From the NCBI GenBank assembly GCA_003602285.1, contig QZVU01000003.1, forward strand, positions 124,001 through 188,000: a stretch of DNA of 64,000 nt, read 5' to 3'. Both the position numbers and the translations under genes were made by a program. Position 1 is the first letter of the stretch, and the number at the start of each line of letters is the position of its first letter. The stretch comes from Arthrobacter frigidicola. GTDB lineage: Bacteria; Actinomycetota; Actinomycetes; Actinomycetales; Micrococcaceae. Under the pieces are notes generated by a model. It saw nothing but the letters and a program-made list of their open reading frames with translations, was not told the DNA's origin and searched no databases. Positions 24,340-33,522 of this stretch are shown here, in pieces.

Positions 24340-26358
24340 TCAGTCCGGCCGGAGCTGCCGGCGCTGCATCTCGAGGTCCATCAGCTCACGCTGCAGCTGG
24401 TTGTAGAGGACCGGATCGGCGGCGGGATCCATGCGCTGGAGCTGCCCCAGTTTCTCGGCCTTCTGCTGCGTGATCCGCAGCTCGGTCAACCGGTTCAGGA
24501 TGTCCCGGCAGTACACAGCCATGGCGTCGGCGTCCTTCGCCGGCAGCGGGCGCACGGCGAGCTCGCTCACCAGCGGCCGCAGCACGTCGGGCACCTCCCC
24601 GCGCACCCGTTCGACCCACTGCGCGGCATCGGTCCCGGCGGCTCCCGCGGCGAGCACGGCGGTGCGCAGTGCGGCATAGACGGGCACCGAGAACGGGGCG
24701 TCGCCGAACCGCTCCCACTGGGTGGCATCGAGCAGTCCCGGCTGCTGCAGCACCACCTCGAGGGCTTCACGCTCCATCCGCGCCATCGGGTCGCGCGGAT
24801 CCGGCCGGGTGAACTGCGGCCGGTCAAGGGCACCCTCCGCGGCTGGACCGTCCTGCCCGGCCCCTGAGGCCCCCTGGTGTGCGTTCCCGGCCTGGGAGGC
24901 CGACCGGTCGCCGCCGGAGGGCCCGCCGTACCCGGAGTCGGTGCGCCCGAAGTCTGTGCGCCCGGAGCCGGCGCCTGCCGGGGCCCCTGCGGTGGCCGAC
25001 GGCGCCGCACCCTCACGGCGCGCGGCGGCCGCGACGGCCCTCCCCACCTGGTCCTCCCCCACGAACTGCATGCCCAGCCAGCGCGAGAGCTCCCGCGTGT
25101 AGGTCGAGCGCAGGGACACGTCGCGGATGCGCGCCACGATCGGGGCCGCATGGCGCAGGGCCTTGACCTGGCCCTCGCCGGTGGACAGGTCGAAGTTCGC
25201 GAACGAGGCCTTGATGGCGAATTCGAAGAGCGGCCGCCGGTCGGCGATGAGGCTCCGCACCGCCTCGTCGCCGCGGGTCTGGCGCAGGTCGCACGGATCG
25301 GCGCCCGAGGGCTCCACGGCGACATACGTCTGGGCGATGAAGCGCTGGTCCTCCTCGAAGGCCCTCAGGGCGGCCTTCTGGCCGGCGGCATCGCCGTCGA
25401 AGGTGAAGACGACCTCTCCCCCGGTGCCGTCGTCGGAGAGCAGCCGGCGGGCGATCTTGATGTGGTCCGCCCCGAAGGCCGTCCCGCAGGTCGCGACGGC
25501 GGTGCCGACGCCGGCGAGGTGGCATGCCATCACGTCGGTGTAGCCCTCGACGACCACCAGCTGGCGGGTCTTGGCGATGTCCTTCTTGGCGAGGTCGATG
25601 CCGTAAAGGACCGACGACTTCTTGTAGAGCGAGGTTTCCGGGGTGTTCAGGTACTTTGGCCCCTGGTCCTCCTCGTACAGCTTCCGGGCCCCGAATCCGA
25701 CCGTGTCGCCGGTGATGTCGCGGATGGGCCAGATCAGCCGGCCGCGGAAGCGGTCGTAGAGCCGCGAGGCGTTGGTCGAGGAGACGCTGAACATGCCGGT
25801 GAGCTTGAGCTCGTCGTGCGTGAAGCCCCGTCCGGTGAGATGGTTCAGCAGCCCGTCCCAGCCCTGCGGGGCGTAGCCCACCCCGAAGTGGGCGGCGGCC
25901 TCACGGTCGAAGCCGCGCTCCTGGAGGAACTGCCGGCCGGCGGCCCCCCCGGGGGTCAGCAGCTGGTCCCGGTAGAACTCCGCGGCGATCTTGTGGGCGT
26001 CCAGGAGGCGCTGGCGCCGGCCGACGTCCTCCCGGCGCGGCCCGGTGCCCCCGTCCTCGTAGTGGAGCTCGAGGCCAAGGCGCGCTGCGAGTTTCTCCAC
26101 CGTCTCGGTGAAGGAGGTGTGGTCGAGCTTCTGGAGGAAGGAGATGACGTCGCCGCCCTCGCCGCAGCCGAAGCAGTGGTAGGAGCCCAGCTGGGGGCGC
26201 ACGTGGAAGGAGGGCGACCGTTCGTCGTGGAAGGGACACAACCCCTTGTACGAGCCCACGCCTGCGGACTTGAGGGTGACGTAGCCGTCGACGATCTCCT
26301 TGATGTCGGTGCGCTGGCGTACCTCATCGATGTCTTCACGCTTGATGAGTCCGGCCAT
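24340..26358 (-). CDS. dnaG: DNA primase
   Basis: 672 aa. It makes RNA primers at the fork with DnaB. The N-terminal CHC2 zinc domain has CPFHDERSPSFHV and YHCFGCGEGGD (residues about 41-70). The catalytic TOPRIM core has VVVEGYTDVMACH near 270 and TFDGDAAGQKAALRA near 320. A Gly/Ala/Ser/Asp-rich linker at about 455-520 precedes the C-terminal helicase-binding region. It is first after dgt and dusB on minus, an order conserved in actinobacteria. Confidence 0.97.
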   Translation of the reverse strand: MAGLIKREDIDEVRQRTDIKEIVDGYVTLKSAGVGSYKGLCPFHDERSPSFHVRPQLGSYHCFGCGEGGDVISFLQKLDHTSFTETVEKLAARLGLELHYEDGGTGPRREDVGRRQRLLDAHKIAAEFYRDQLLTPGGAAGRQFLQERGFDREAAAHFGVGYAPQGWDGLLNHLTGRGFTHDELKLTGMFSVSSTNASRLYDRFRGRLIWPIRDITGDTVGFGARKLYEEDQGPKYLNTPETSLYKKSSVLYGIDLAKKDIAKTRQLVVVEGYTDVMACHLAGVGTAVATCGTAFGADHIKIARRLLSDDGTGGEVVFTFDGDAAGQKAALRAFEEDQRFIAQTYVAVEPSGADPCDLRQTRGDEAVRSLIADRRPLFEFAIKASFANFDLSTGEGQVKALRHAAPIVARIRDVSLRSTYTRELSRWLGMQFVGEDQVGRAVAAAARREGAAPSATAGAPAGAGSGRTDFGRTDSGYGGPSGGDRSASQAGNAHQGASGAGQDGPAAEGALDRPQFTRPDPRDPMARMEREALEVVLQQPGLLDATQWERFGDAPFSVPVYAALRTAVLAAGAAGTDAAQWVERVRGEVPDVLRPLVSELAVRPLPAKDADAMAVYCRDILNRLTELRITQQKAEKLGQLQRMDPAADPVLYNQLQRELMDLEMQRRQLRPD

Positions 26359-26460
26359 GACAACAGTTTAGGCCCCGCCACCGACACCTTCGGCGGCAGC
26401 GCCCGGCGGGCCCGCTGCGCCGCCGCGGAGCTCAGCGGCGGCCGTGGGCCTGGAACCGCG

Positions 26461-27744
26461 CTACCAAAGGGCAGGGACGGGCCCGACGATCCTCTCGTGC
26501 AGGGCCAGCGCCGAGCCGTCAGTGAGGGAGGCCACCTGGTCGATCACCACGCGCAGCCGCGCGTCGTCGTCGCCGGCGGCCTGCCAGTCGGCCGCGAAGG
26601 ACTGTTCGAGGTAGCGGTCTCCGTTGGCGGCCATCTGCGCCACGAGCGAGGAGAGCACCTCGCGCTGGCGTTCGTAGAGCGGCTGCCGGTGGTCGGTGGT
26701 CATCACGTAGGTGGTGGCAAGGCCCTTCATCACGGCGATCTCGAGCTGGGTCTCCTCGGGGACCACCATCTGCGCCGCGTAGCGGGTGAGCGGGTCCGTG
26801 CCGTAGATGGCGCGGGTCGCCTCGAGGGCGCTCAGGCAGAACCGGCCGATCAGCTGGCTGGTCATGTTCTTCAGGGCGGCCATGGAGCGGCGGCTGCCGT
26901 CCGCCTCCCGCACCCAGACGGCTGTCTTCTCGAGCCGCGCGAGGGCAGCATCGACTGCGGCCGGGTCGCTGCCGGGCAGGTACCACTGCTGGGTGTAGCC
27001 CACCACGCGCGCCCGCGCGTCGGGGCTGTCCATCCAGCGCAGCTGCAGGTGCCCGGCGACAATGGCGTCCTCGACGTCGTGGACCGAATAGGAGATGTCG
27101 TCGGCCAGATCCATCACCTGGGCCTCAAGGCAGGAGCGGCCGGCCGGGGTGCCGGCGCGCAGCCACGAAAAGACCGGGAGGTCGTCGTCGTACGCGCCGA
27201 ACTTGGAGGTGCGGTGCCCGTTGATGAGGGGCGCGTCCGCGGCCGTCCAGGGGTACTTGCAGGCGGCGTCGAGGCTGGCCCGGGTGAGGTTCAGGCCCGC
27301 CGAGGTGCCGTCGGGGCGGATGACCTTCGGTTCGAGGCGCGTGAGCAGCCGAAGGGTCTGGGCGTTGCCTTCGAACCCGCCGATGCCGTGGGCGATCTCA
27401 TTCAGGGCGGTCTCGCCGTTGTGCCCGAAGGGCGGGTGGCCGAGGTCGTGGGCGAGGCAGGCGGCGTCGACGATATCGGGGTCGCAGCCCAGGGAGCGGC
27501 CGAGCTCGCGGCCGACCTGGGCGACCTCGAGGCTGTGGGTGAGCCGGGTCCGCACGAAGTCGTCGGTGTCCGGGGCCACGACCTGGGTCTTGGCGCCAAG
27601 GCGCCGGAGCGCCGAGGAGTGGAGGACCCGGGCACGGTCCCGTTCGAAATCGGAGCGGTGGGTGCTCTTGGCGGGCTCGTCGACCCACCGGTGGAGATCC
27701 TCGACGGCGTAGCCCGCCGTCAGTGGTGCTGAGGGAAAGCTCAT
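26461..27744 (-). CDS. dgt: Deoxyguanosinetriphosphate triphosphohydrolase-like protein
   Basis: 427 aa, ATG with AGGAAGG upstream. HD-domain enzyme that cleaves dNTPs to nucleoside and triphosphate. Marks: SDFERDRARVLHSSALRRLG near residue 30 and the metal-binding pair RLTHSLEVAQVGRELG with CLAHDLGHPPFGHNGE near 65-115. dNTPase type 2-like length. It follows dusB by 72 bp and precedes dnaG by about 100 bp, a common cluster. Confidence 0.93.
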   Translation of the reverse strand: MSFPSAPLTAGYAVEDLHRWVDEPAKSTHRSDFERDRARVLHSSALRRLGAKTQVVAPDTDDFVRTRLTHSLEVAQVGRELGRSLGCDPDIVDAACLAHDLGHPPFGHNGETALNEIAHGIGGFEGNAQTLRLLTRLEPKVIRPDGTSAGLNLTRASLDAACKYPWTAADAPLINGHRTSKFGAYDDDLPVFSWLRAGTPAGRSCLEAQVMDLADDISYSVHDVEDAIVAGHLQLRWMDSPDARARVVGYTQQWYLPGSDPAAVDAALARLEKTAVWVREADGSRRSMAALKNMTSQLIGRFCLSALEATRAIYGTDPLTRYAAQMVVPEETQLEIAVMKGLATTYVMTTDHRQPLYERQREVLSSLVAQMAANGDRYLEQSFAADWQAAGDDDARLRVVIDQVASLTDGSALALHERIVGPVPALW

Positions 27745-27816
27745 GAACCCTTCCTGCCTTTCGGCCGGTGGTCGTGGTCGGCGCGGCGTGCCGCCGAACG
27801 CCGGACGTCCGGAGAG

Positions 27817-29112
27817 TCAGCCACCGGAGACGTCCAGTTCCGCCGCCGAGATGTCGGCCTGCTGTGCCTCGTTGAGGCGCCGCGACTGAAGCCAGTTCTC
27901 CGGCAGGGAGGTCTTCTTCGGCGAGCCGGCCCGGCCGCGGGGGCCCTCCGCATCGGCGCCCGGATAGGGCGAATCGGCGTCGAGCTCGGCGAGGAGGCCC
28001 CGCAGCACCTCGAGCGTGGGCACCGTGGCGAGCTTGGCGCGCAGTTCGCCCCCAACCACGTACCCCTTGAAGTACCACGCCATGTGCTTGCGGATGTCCC
28101 GCAGGCCCATCATTTCGCTCCCGAAGGCGTCGACGAGCAGCTCGGCGTGGCGGTACACGGTCTCGGCCACCTGGCCGAGGCCCGGCTGGTGGCGCTCGGC
28201 GCTTCCCTCGAAGGCGTTCATGAGGTCGCCGAAGAGCCAGGGGCGGCCCTGGCAGCCGCGGCCGATCACGACGCCGTCGACGCCGGTCTCGCGCACCATG
28301 CGGACCGCGTCCTCGGCGCTCCAGATGTCGCCGTTGCCGAGCACCGGGATGTCGGGAAGGGCGTTGCGCAGTTCGGCGATGGCCGACCAGTCGGCCTTGC
28401 CGGAGTAGTACTGCGAGGCGGTGCGGCCGTGGAGGGCGACGGCGGCCACTCCGCTGTCGCGGGCGATCCGGCCGGCCTCGAGGAAGGTCAGGTGGTCCTC
28501 GTCGATGCCCTTGCGCATCTTGATGGTCAGCGGGATACCTCCCTTGGAGGCCTCGCGGACCGCGGTCTGGACGATGCCCGTGAACAGGTCGAGCTTCCAA
28601 GGCAGCGCCGCTCCGCCGCCGCGGCGCGTCACCTTGGGCACGGGGCAGCCGAAGTTGAGGTCGATGTGGTCGGCCCGGTCCTCCTCGACGAGGAGGCGCA
28701 CGGCGGCGCCGACGGTGGCCGGGTCCACCCCGTACAGCTGCACGGAGCGGACCGACTCGTCCTCGTCGTGGGAGATGATCCGCAGGGATTCGGGGCTGCG
28801 TTCGACCAGCGCCCGCGAGGTGACCATCTCGGAGACGTACAGTCCGCCGCCGTACTCGCGGCACAGCCGGCGGAACGCCTTGTTGGTGATGCCCGCCATG
28901 GGGGCCAGGATCACGGGGGTGTCCACGGTGATCGGGCCAAGGCGCAGCGGAGGAAGGTCGAGCCGGGTGGCCGCGTCGACGGACTCTGCTGATGCCGCCG
29001 CGTCGGCTGCGGCGGGCGCGTCAGTGTTTGAGGCCTCACTGGCTGGGGCGTCGACGGCGGGGGCGGCGGAACGGAGTGCGGGCCCGGCGGTCCGGGTGGT
29101 TACGGCAGTCAC
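27817..29112 (-). CDS. dusB: tRNA-dihydrouridine synthase (DusB-like)
   Basis: 431 aa. FMN-dependent reduction of uridines in the tRNA D-loop. Marks: VILAPMAGITNKAFRRLCRE near residue 68, catalytic Cys in LNFGCPVPKVTRRGGGAAL near 152, and DGVVIGRGCQGRPWLF near 280. The first 45 residues are an Ala/Asp-rich extension. GTG start directly after GGAGGG with no spacer; a GACAAT hexamer seven bases upstream hints at leaderless translation. The dusB-dgt-dnaG cluster is conserved in related genomes. Confidence 0.94.
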   Translation of the reverse strand: MTAVTTRTAGPALRSAAPAVDAPASEASNTDAPAAADAAASAESVDAATRLDLPPLRLGPITVDTPVILAPMAGITNKAFRRLCREYGGGLYVSEMVTSRALVERSPESLRIISHDEDESVRSVQLYGVDPATVGAAVRLLVEEDRADHIDLNFGCPVPKVTRRGGGAALPWKLDLFTGIVQTAVREASKGGIPLTIKMRKGIDEDHLTFLEAGRIARDSGVAAVALHGRTASQYYSGKADWSAIAELRNALPDIPVLGNGDIWSAEDAVRMVRETGVDGVVIGRGCQGRPWLFGDLMNAFEGSAERHQPGLGQVAETVYRHAELLVDAFGSEMMGLRDIRKHMAWYFKGYVVGGELRAKLATVPTLEVLRGLLAELDADSPYPGADAEGPRGRAGSPKKTSLPENWLQSRRLNEAQQADISAAELDVSGG

Positions 29113-29171
29113 CCCTCCATTGTCGCAAGTGCGGGCAAATCGGGCACATCGGCCCTCCGGCGGCCTAATCC

Positions 29172-29219
29172 GTCAGCCGGTCCGATAGCCGGTCCGTCAG
29201 CCGGTCCGGCAGCCGGTCC
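29172..29219. repeat. Four tandem 12-bp repeats (GNYAGCCGGTCC)
   Basis: GTCAGCCGGTCC, GATAGCCGGTCC, GTCAGCCGGTCC and GGCAGCCGGTCC follow one another without gaps in the 170-bp space between the YibE/F and dusB genes. A multiple-of-three period would be tolerated in coding DNA, and on minus it could read Asp-Arg-Leu-Thr/Ser, but no gene with a start covers it. Probably a slippage microsatellite. Confidence 0.75.
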
Positions 29220-29282
29220 AGGAGCGCCCTGGCGGGGCCGCGCGGCGTCCCCGGAGTGGTTCCGGGACCGCCGCCGTGCCGC

Positions 29283-30698
29283 CTAGTGGGATTCGGCCTC
29301 CCGACGGGTCCGGCGGGAGCCCGCCGGCACCTCCGGCTCCGCTCCGGATCCGTTCCCGGCCCCCGACGGCGTGCCCTGCAGGGCTCCCTGCAGCTCGTCC
29401 TGGCGGGCCGGCTCCGGCGGGCCGCCAGGGCCCGCCGGAACCGTGGCGGGCACCGGCGCCGCACCCGTTCCACGCCCGCCGACGGCCTTGACGACCGCCA
29501 CGGCGATGGCCGTGGTGACCGGAATGGCCAGAACCAGGCCGATGGACCCCACGAGGGTTCGCACCACTTCCTCCGCGAGCTCGCCGCTGGTGAGGGTGTC
29601 GATCAGGGCCCGGTCGTAGAGCGAGACAAGGATCAGCACGGGCAGGGCGGCACCGGCATAGGCGAACGCGATCGTGTAGACGGTTGAGGCGATGTGGTCG
29701 CGGCCGATGCGCATGGCCCCCGCGAACAAGCGCCGCGCGGGGGTGGACGGCGCAAGTTCGTAGAGCTCCCAGACCGCCGAAGACTGGGTGATGGTGACGT
29801 CGTTGAGCACGCCCAGGCCGGAGATGATCAGCCCGCACAGGATGATCGAGGAGATCGACAACTGGTCGGAAGCGTTGACCAGCGCGTACGCATTGTCGTC
29901 GCCCACCCCCGTCAGATGGGCCGTCCCGGTGGCCCAGGCCGCCAGCACCGCGGTGATGCCCAGGCCGAAGATGGTGCCGAGCAGCGCCGTCGAGGTGCGG
30001 GCGGAGAAACCGTGGGCGAAGTACAGCACCCCGATCATGATGGCCACCGAACCCACGAGGCCGAGCAGCAGGGGCGGCGCGCCCTCCACGAGGCCTGGCA
30101 GGATGAACTGCGCCAGGATGAACAGCGCCCCGACGAGCCCGAGCATCGCCCGGAATCCCCGCCAGCGGGCGACGGCGACCACTACGACGGCGTAGAGGAT
30201 GGTCAGAGCGGCGATCGGCACCGTGCGGATGAAGTCGACGAAGACATAGGGCGCCGATCCACCCTGGATGACCCCCTCGAGGTTCAGGTACCGGATCCGG
30301 TCCCCCGCCTCGACGGCGCTGGCCTTGGCCAGTTCGGGGGTCACCTCGACGGGCACTGTGGGGCCGCCCGCGTCGGGCACCGTGAAGGCGACCAGGCAGG
30401 TGAGGGCCTCGCCGCCGGCGTCGACGGTGGGCTGGGAGGACGGGCAGTCCTCGAAGGCCGCCCGCTGCACCGTTCCGGTCTCGAACGTGACCCCCTCGGC
30501 GGTCGCGTAGGGGTTGGCCACCGAAATCTCCGAGGTGTCGCCCGAGGGCCAGAGCAGCCACATGCCGGCGAGAGTCAGCAGCCCCAGCGGAAGGAGGATG
30601 GCTGCCAGGAGGAAATTTGCCCGCCGGCGGGTGGCAATCATTGGAGCGGTCGGCTCCGAAGAACCGGCAGTCGGAGTGTGGCTGATACCCACGGACAT
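29283..30698 (-). CDS. YibE/F-family membrane protein
   Basis: 471 aa from ATG 30698, or GTG two codons later, which has AAGG at a better distance (six bases). One N-terminal helix (about 30-48) is followed by an extracellular domain to about 165, then about seven helices. Family marks include TSTALLGTIFGLGITAVLA near residue 240, and GLGVLNDVTITQSSAVWELY near 310. It ends in a disordered Pro/Gly/Arg tail. YibE/F proteins are uncharacterised permease-like membrane proteins. Divergent from the hydrolase gene at 30850. Confidence 0.85.
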   Translation of the reverse strand: MSVGISHTPTAGSSEPTAPMIATRRRANFLLAAILLPLGLLTLAGMWLLWPSGDTSEISVANPYATAEGVTFETGTVQRAAFEDCPSSQPTVDAGGEALTCLVAFTVPDAGGPTVPVEVTPELAKASAVEAGDRIRYLNLEGVIQGGSAPYVFVDFIRTVPIAALTILYAVVVVAVARWRGFRAMLGLVGALFILAQFILPGLVEGAPPLLLGLVGSVAIMIGVLYFAHGFSARTSTALLGTIFGLGITAVLAAWATGTAHLTGVGDDNAYALVNASDQLSISSIILCGLIISGLGVLNDVTITQSSAVWELYELAPSTPARRLFAGAMRIGRDHIASTVYTIAFAYAGAALPVLILVSLYDRALIDTLTSGELAEEVVRTLVGSIGLVLAIPVTTAIAVAVVKAVGGRGTGAAPVPATVPAGPGGPPEPARQDELQGALQGTPSGAGNGSGAEPEVPAGSRRTRREAESH

Positions 30699-30849
30699 CC
30701 TTCGGTTGGTGGTGCAGAAGTTACAGAAGAGCAAGGTTTTCATACGGAGTCTACGCAGGGTGGACACCCGGGCGGTGCCGCCTAGGGTTGGAAGCAAGGG
30801 CATCCGGCGCACACCGTGAGGGCGGCGCCCAGGAGTTGGAGAGGGCACG

Positions 30850-31614
30850 ATGAGCGGGAACGGTGCTGGAGAGGGCAGGACGCCGCGGCGTCCCGGCCGC
30901 CCCGCAGTGCCCGCCGACCCGGTCCTGACGGTGCGCGCACCGCGGGGTGAGGTCACCGCCGTCGCCCTGGTGCTTCACGGCGGCCGGGCCCACAGCTTCG
31001 ACCCCGTGCGCAGCCGGCACCTCAGCCCGTCCCGGATGATCCCCTTCGCCTCGATCCTCCACCGCCGGGGCGGCCCGCACGGCCTGGCCGTTCTGGCACT
31101 GCGCAACCGGGTGCGCGGTTGGAACGGCCCCGAGATGTCGGCGCTGCAGGACGCACGCTGGGCCCTCGGGCGCATCCGGCAGCAGCACCCGGGCGTCCCG
31201 GTCTACCTCGTGGGGCACTCCATGGGAGGGCTCACCGCAATCTGCGCGGCGGACGACCCGCAGGTCCGCGCCGTCGCGGCCCTCGCCCCCTGGCTTGAAA
31301 GCAACACTCCGGTGGAACCCGTCAAGGACCGGCACCTGTTGATCGTGCACGGCGACATCGACCGCTGGACCAGCCCCCGCCAGTCCCGCCGCTTCGCCGA
31401 GCGCGCCCTGCCCCTCGCCGCTTCGGTGAACTACGTCAGCGTCCGCAATGCCGGGCACTTCATGTTCCGCAAGGTCGGCAGCTGGCACGGCATTACGGCC
31501 TCCTTCATCCTGAGCCGTTTCGCGGCGGACACCGGAGCCGGCATAGAGCCCGCGCATCTGCGCCTGGCGCGGACGCTGCTGGCTGCCGACGAACCACTGG
31601 CCATTCGAGTCTGA
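30850..31614 (+). CDS. Alpha/beta-hydrolase fold protein
   Basis: 254 aa. The nucleophile elbow GHSMGG lies near residue 124, an early oxyanion strand has LVLHGGRAHSFD, Asp is in LIVHGDIDRWTSP near 162, and catalytic His is probably in NAGHFMFRK near 202. Possible esterase or lipase; substrate unknown. It lies 98 bp upstream of an acyltransferase on the same strand, so a joint role in lipid turnover is possible. Confidence 0.82.
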   Translation: MSGNGAGEGRTPRRPGRPAVPADPVLTVRAPRGEVTAVALVLHGGRAHSFDPVRSRHLSPSRMIPFASILHRRGGPHGLAVLALRNRVRGWNGPEMSALQDARWALGRIRQQHPGVPVYLVGHSMGGLTAICAADDPQVRAVAALAPWLESNTPVEPVKDRHLLIVHGDIDRWTSPRQSRRFAERALPLAASVNYVSVRNAGHFMFRKVGSWHGITASFILSRFAADTGAGIEPAHLRLARTLLAADEPLAIRV

Positions 31615-31712
31615 GGCGCCAGTGTCTGAGGCGCCGCGTGCGGCCGGACAGCAGTCACCGGGGCGTAGGACCACCGCCGCCCCTCCACCAACCGGAACAG
31701 GACAGAAACACG

Positions 31713-32528
31713 ATGGTATGGAAACCGAAGCAGAACGACCGGATGTACCGCGTGGTGGTGCGGGCGGGGCTGCTGACCTTCGCGGCGCTGCGGCTGCGGG
31801 TTGACGTCACGGGCACCGGAAACCTTCCCGCCCCGGACCCACTGCAGGGCCGCTCCCGCCGCGCGGTGCCCGGAAGGGGCGCCGTCGTGGCCATCACGCA
31901 CTTCGGCTACCTGGACTTCGCCTTCGCCGAGCTCGTCCTCTGGAAGCACGCGCGGGTGCAGATGCGGTACATGATCACCAAGGCGGCGGCATCACATCCG
32001 GTGGTCGGGCCGATCGTGTACGGCCTGGGGCACGTCGTCACCGACCGCCGCGCCGGGGCCGAGGCCTACGCCGACGCGCTGGCGAAACTACGCGCCGGCG
32101 AGTACGTCGCCATCCTCCCCGAGGCCGGGGTGAGCCGCAGCTACACGGTGCGCGAGCTCAAGACCGGGGCCGTGCGGCTTGCGGCGGAGGCCGGCGTGCC
32201 GATCATCCCCGTCTCCGTATGGGGATCACACCGCCTGCTGACCCGGGGCCACGGCTTTTCGCTTCGGCGCGCCTGGGGGTCCCCGGTGCGGATCCACGTG
32301 AGCGAACCCATCCGGCACACTCCCGACGCGGATGTGGCCGCGGAGACGGAGAAGCTGCGCGCCGAGCTGCAGGACGGCATCGAGCGGTGCATCGAGACCT
32401 TCCCGCTGGTCCCGGCCCCCGGTGAGTGGTGGCAGCCGGCCCACCTCGGCGGCGGAGCCATGACGGAGACCGAACGGGCCGCCGCGGACGCCCATGACCT
32501 CGCCACCGGGCGGTACAGCAGGGGCTGA
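31713..32528 (+). CDS. 1-acyl-sn-glycerol-3-phosphate acyltransferase-like protein
   Basis: 271 aa from ATG 31713. PlsC-type domain: the HX4D catalytic motif is HFGYLD at residues 63-68. The block that is usually PEGTRS reads PEAGVSRS near 142, and PIIPVSVWGSHRLLTRG follows. It should acylate lysophosphatidate or a related acceptor at the membrane. It sits downstream of an alpha/beta hydrolase and ends at a strong inverted repeat. Confidence 0.88.
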   Translation: MVWKPKQNDRMYRVVVRAGLLTFAALRLRVDVTGTGNLPAPDPLQGRSRRAVPGRGAVVAITHFGYLDFAFAELVLWKHARVQMRYMITKAAASHPVVGPIVYGLGHVVTDRRAGAEAYADALAKLRAGEYVAILPEAGVSRSYTVRELKTGAVRLAAEAGVPIIPVSVWGSHRLLTRGHGFSLRRAWGSPVRIHVSEPIRHTPDADVAAETEKLRAELQDGIERCIETFPLVPAPGEWWQPAHLGGGAMTETERAAADAHDLATGRYSRG

Positions 32529-32531
32529 GCC

Positions 32532-32558
32532 GCTGACGGCCCGATGCGGGCCGTCAGC
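32532..32558. terminator. Stem-loop between convergent genes
   Basis: An 11-bp perfect stem, GCTGACGGCCC (32532-32542) with GGGCCGTCAGC (32548-32558), five-base loop, immediately after the acyltransferase stop. There is no U-tract, so it is either a stability hairpin or a GC-rich terminator of the kind actinobacteria often use. Confidence 0.6.
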
Positions 32559-32613
32559 AGCGGGCGGGCGCTGCCCGCACTGCTCGGTGCGGGCGCTCCC
32601 CCGGTGCGGGCGG

Positions 32614-33522
32614 TCAGCCGGCGACGACGAAGGTGGCCGGGGCGGCCTCCACGGCGGAGCCCGCCGCGAGCAGCGGCTCGAGGACGTTCACCAGTGCCGT
32701 CATCGAATCGTCAACCTCGAGCTGGACCGGGTAGGTGTGGACGAGCATGGCGAGCAGGCTGGCCACCGCGGCCTCCTGCTCGGATGCGGGCAGGGACGTG
32801 TCGAATCCGAGCAGGACGTCGGCCGGCGCGTCGGTGCGGGCCGAGGTGTAGCTGACGGCGAAGGCCGCGATGGACCCGCCGTCGGTCCTGGGCTTGTCCC
32901 GCAGCACCACCGCCCCTCCGGCGCCGGTCGCGTCGGCCAGGAGCAGGTTCTGGGCCCGGCCGAGGGTCATCTCCGCCCGGTCCCAGCCGTGGACGGCCGT
33001 GTAGAAGGCGGCGACGGCCTGCGTGAGCTCCACCGAACCGGTCGCTGCCTCCTCGAGCTGGGGTCCGGAGGCGTCCTCGAAGCGCGGGGCCGCCAGGGCG
33101 CCCGGCTTCACCACGATCACCCGGGAGCGCTGGATGGTGCTGAATCCGGTGGCCTCGGCGAAGGCCGCCCCGGAGGTCCCGGGCTGGACCTTGCTGCGCA
33201 GCGCCGTGACGCCCGACGGCGACGCCGCGGCCTCGTGGCGCAGCATCGTCAGCAGGGTCGAGCCGACACCGGAGCGGCGGTGGTCGGCCGCCACCTCGAC
33301 GTAGCACCAGAGCCTCTCCGGGTGCAGTGCCGTCTCATAGGCGAACCCCGCCGCGACCGGGATGCCCTGGTCGAGTACGGTGATGCACCGGTTCCAGGGT
33401 TCCTCCGAGGAGGGGCGGAAGGAGCCGCGGAACTGCTCCGACGGGGTCGACTCCGGGCCGCCCCACAGCTGGAGCAGCTCGAGGTCGTCGCCGTCCTGCC
33501 AGGCTCGGTATTCGAGGGCCAT
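32614..33522 (-). CDS. GNAT-family N-acetyltransferase
   Basis: 302 aa. The first half holds a GNAT fold with the acetyl-CoA loop in EVAADHRRSGVGSTLLTML near residue 85. The second half (about 165-300) may be a degenerate second GNAT domain. Substrate unknown. The start overlaps the glyS stop by one base (TGATG), so it is translated from the glyS mRNA. Confidence 0.8.
   Translation of the reverse strand: MALEYRAWQDGDDLELLQLWGGPESTPSEQFRGSFRPSSEEPWNRCITVLDQGIPVAAGFAYETALHPERLWCYVEVAADHRRSGVGSTLLTMLRHEAAASPSGVTALRSKVQPGTSGAAFAEATGFSTIQRSRVIVVKPGALAAPRFEDASGPQLEEAATGSVELTQAVAAFYTAVHGWDRAEMTLGRAQNLLLADATGAGGAVVLRDKPRTDGGSIAAFAVSYTSARTDAPADVLLGFDTSLPASEQEAAVASLLAMLVHTYPVQLEVDDSMTALVNVLEPLLAAGSAVEAAPATFVVAG

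Noticed and set aside
24877-27732. Open frame of 951 codons on the plus strand
   Set aside because: Shadow of dnaG and dgt on the other strand; no motif or ribosome site.
29165-29473. Short minus frame ending in Asp-Arg-Leu-Thr repeats over the 12-bp tandem repeat
   Set aside because: It overlaps the YibE/F gene in another frame and has no ribosome site; the repeat is treated as noncoding.
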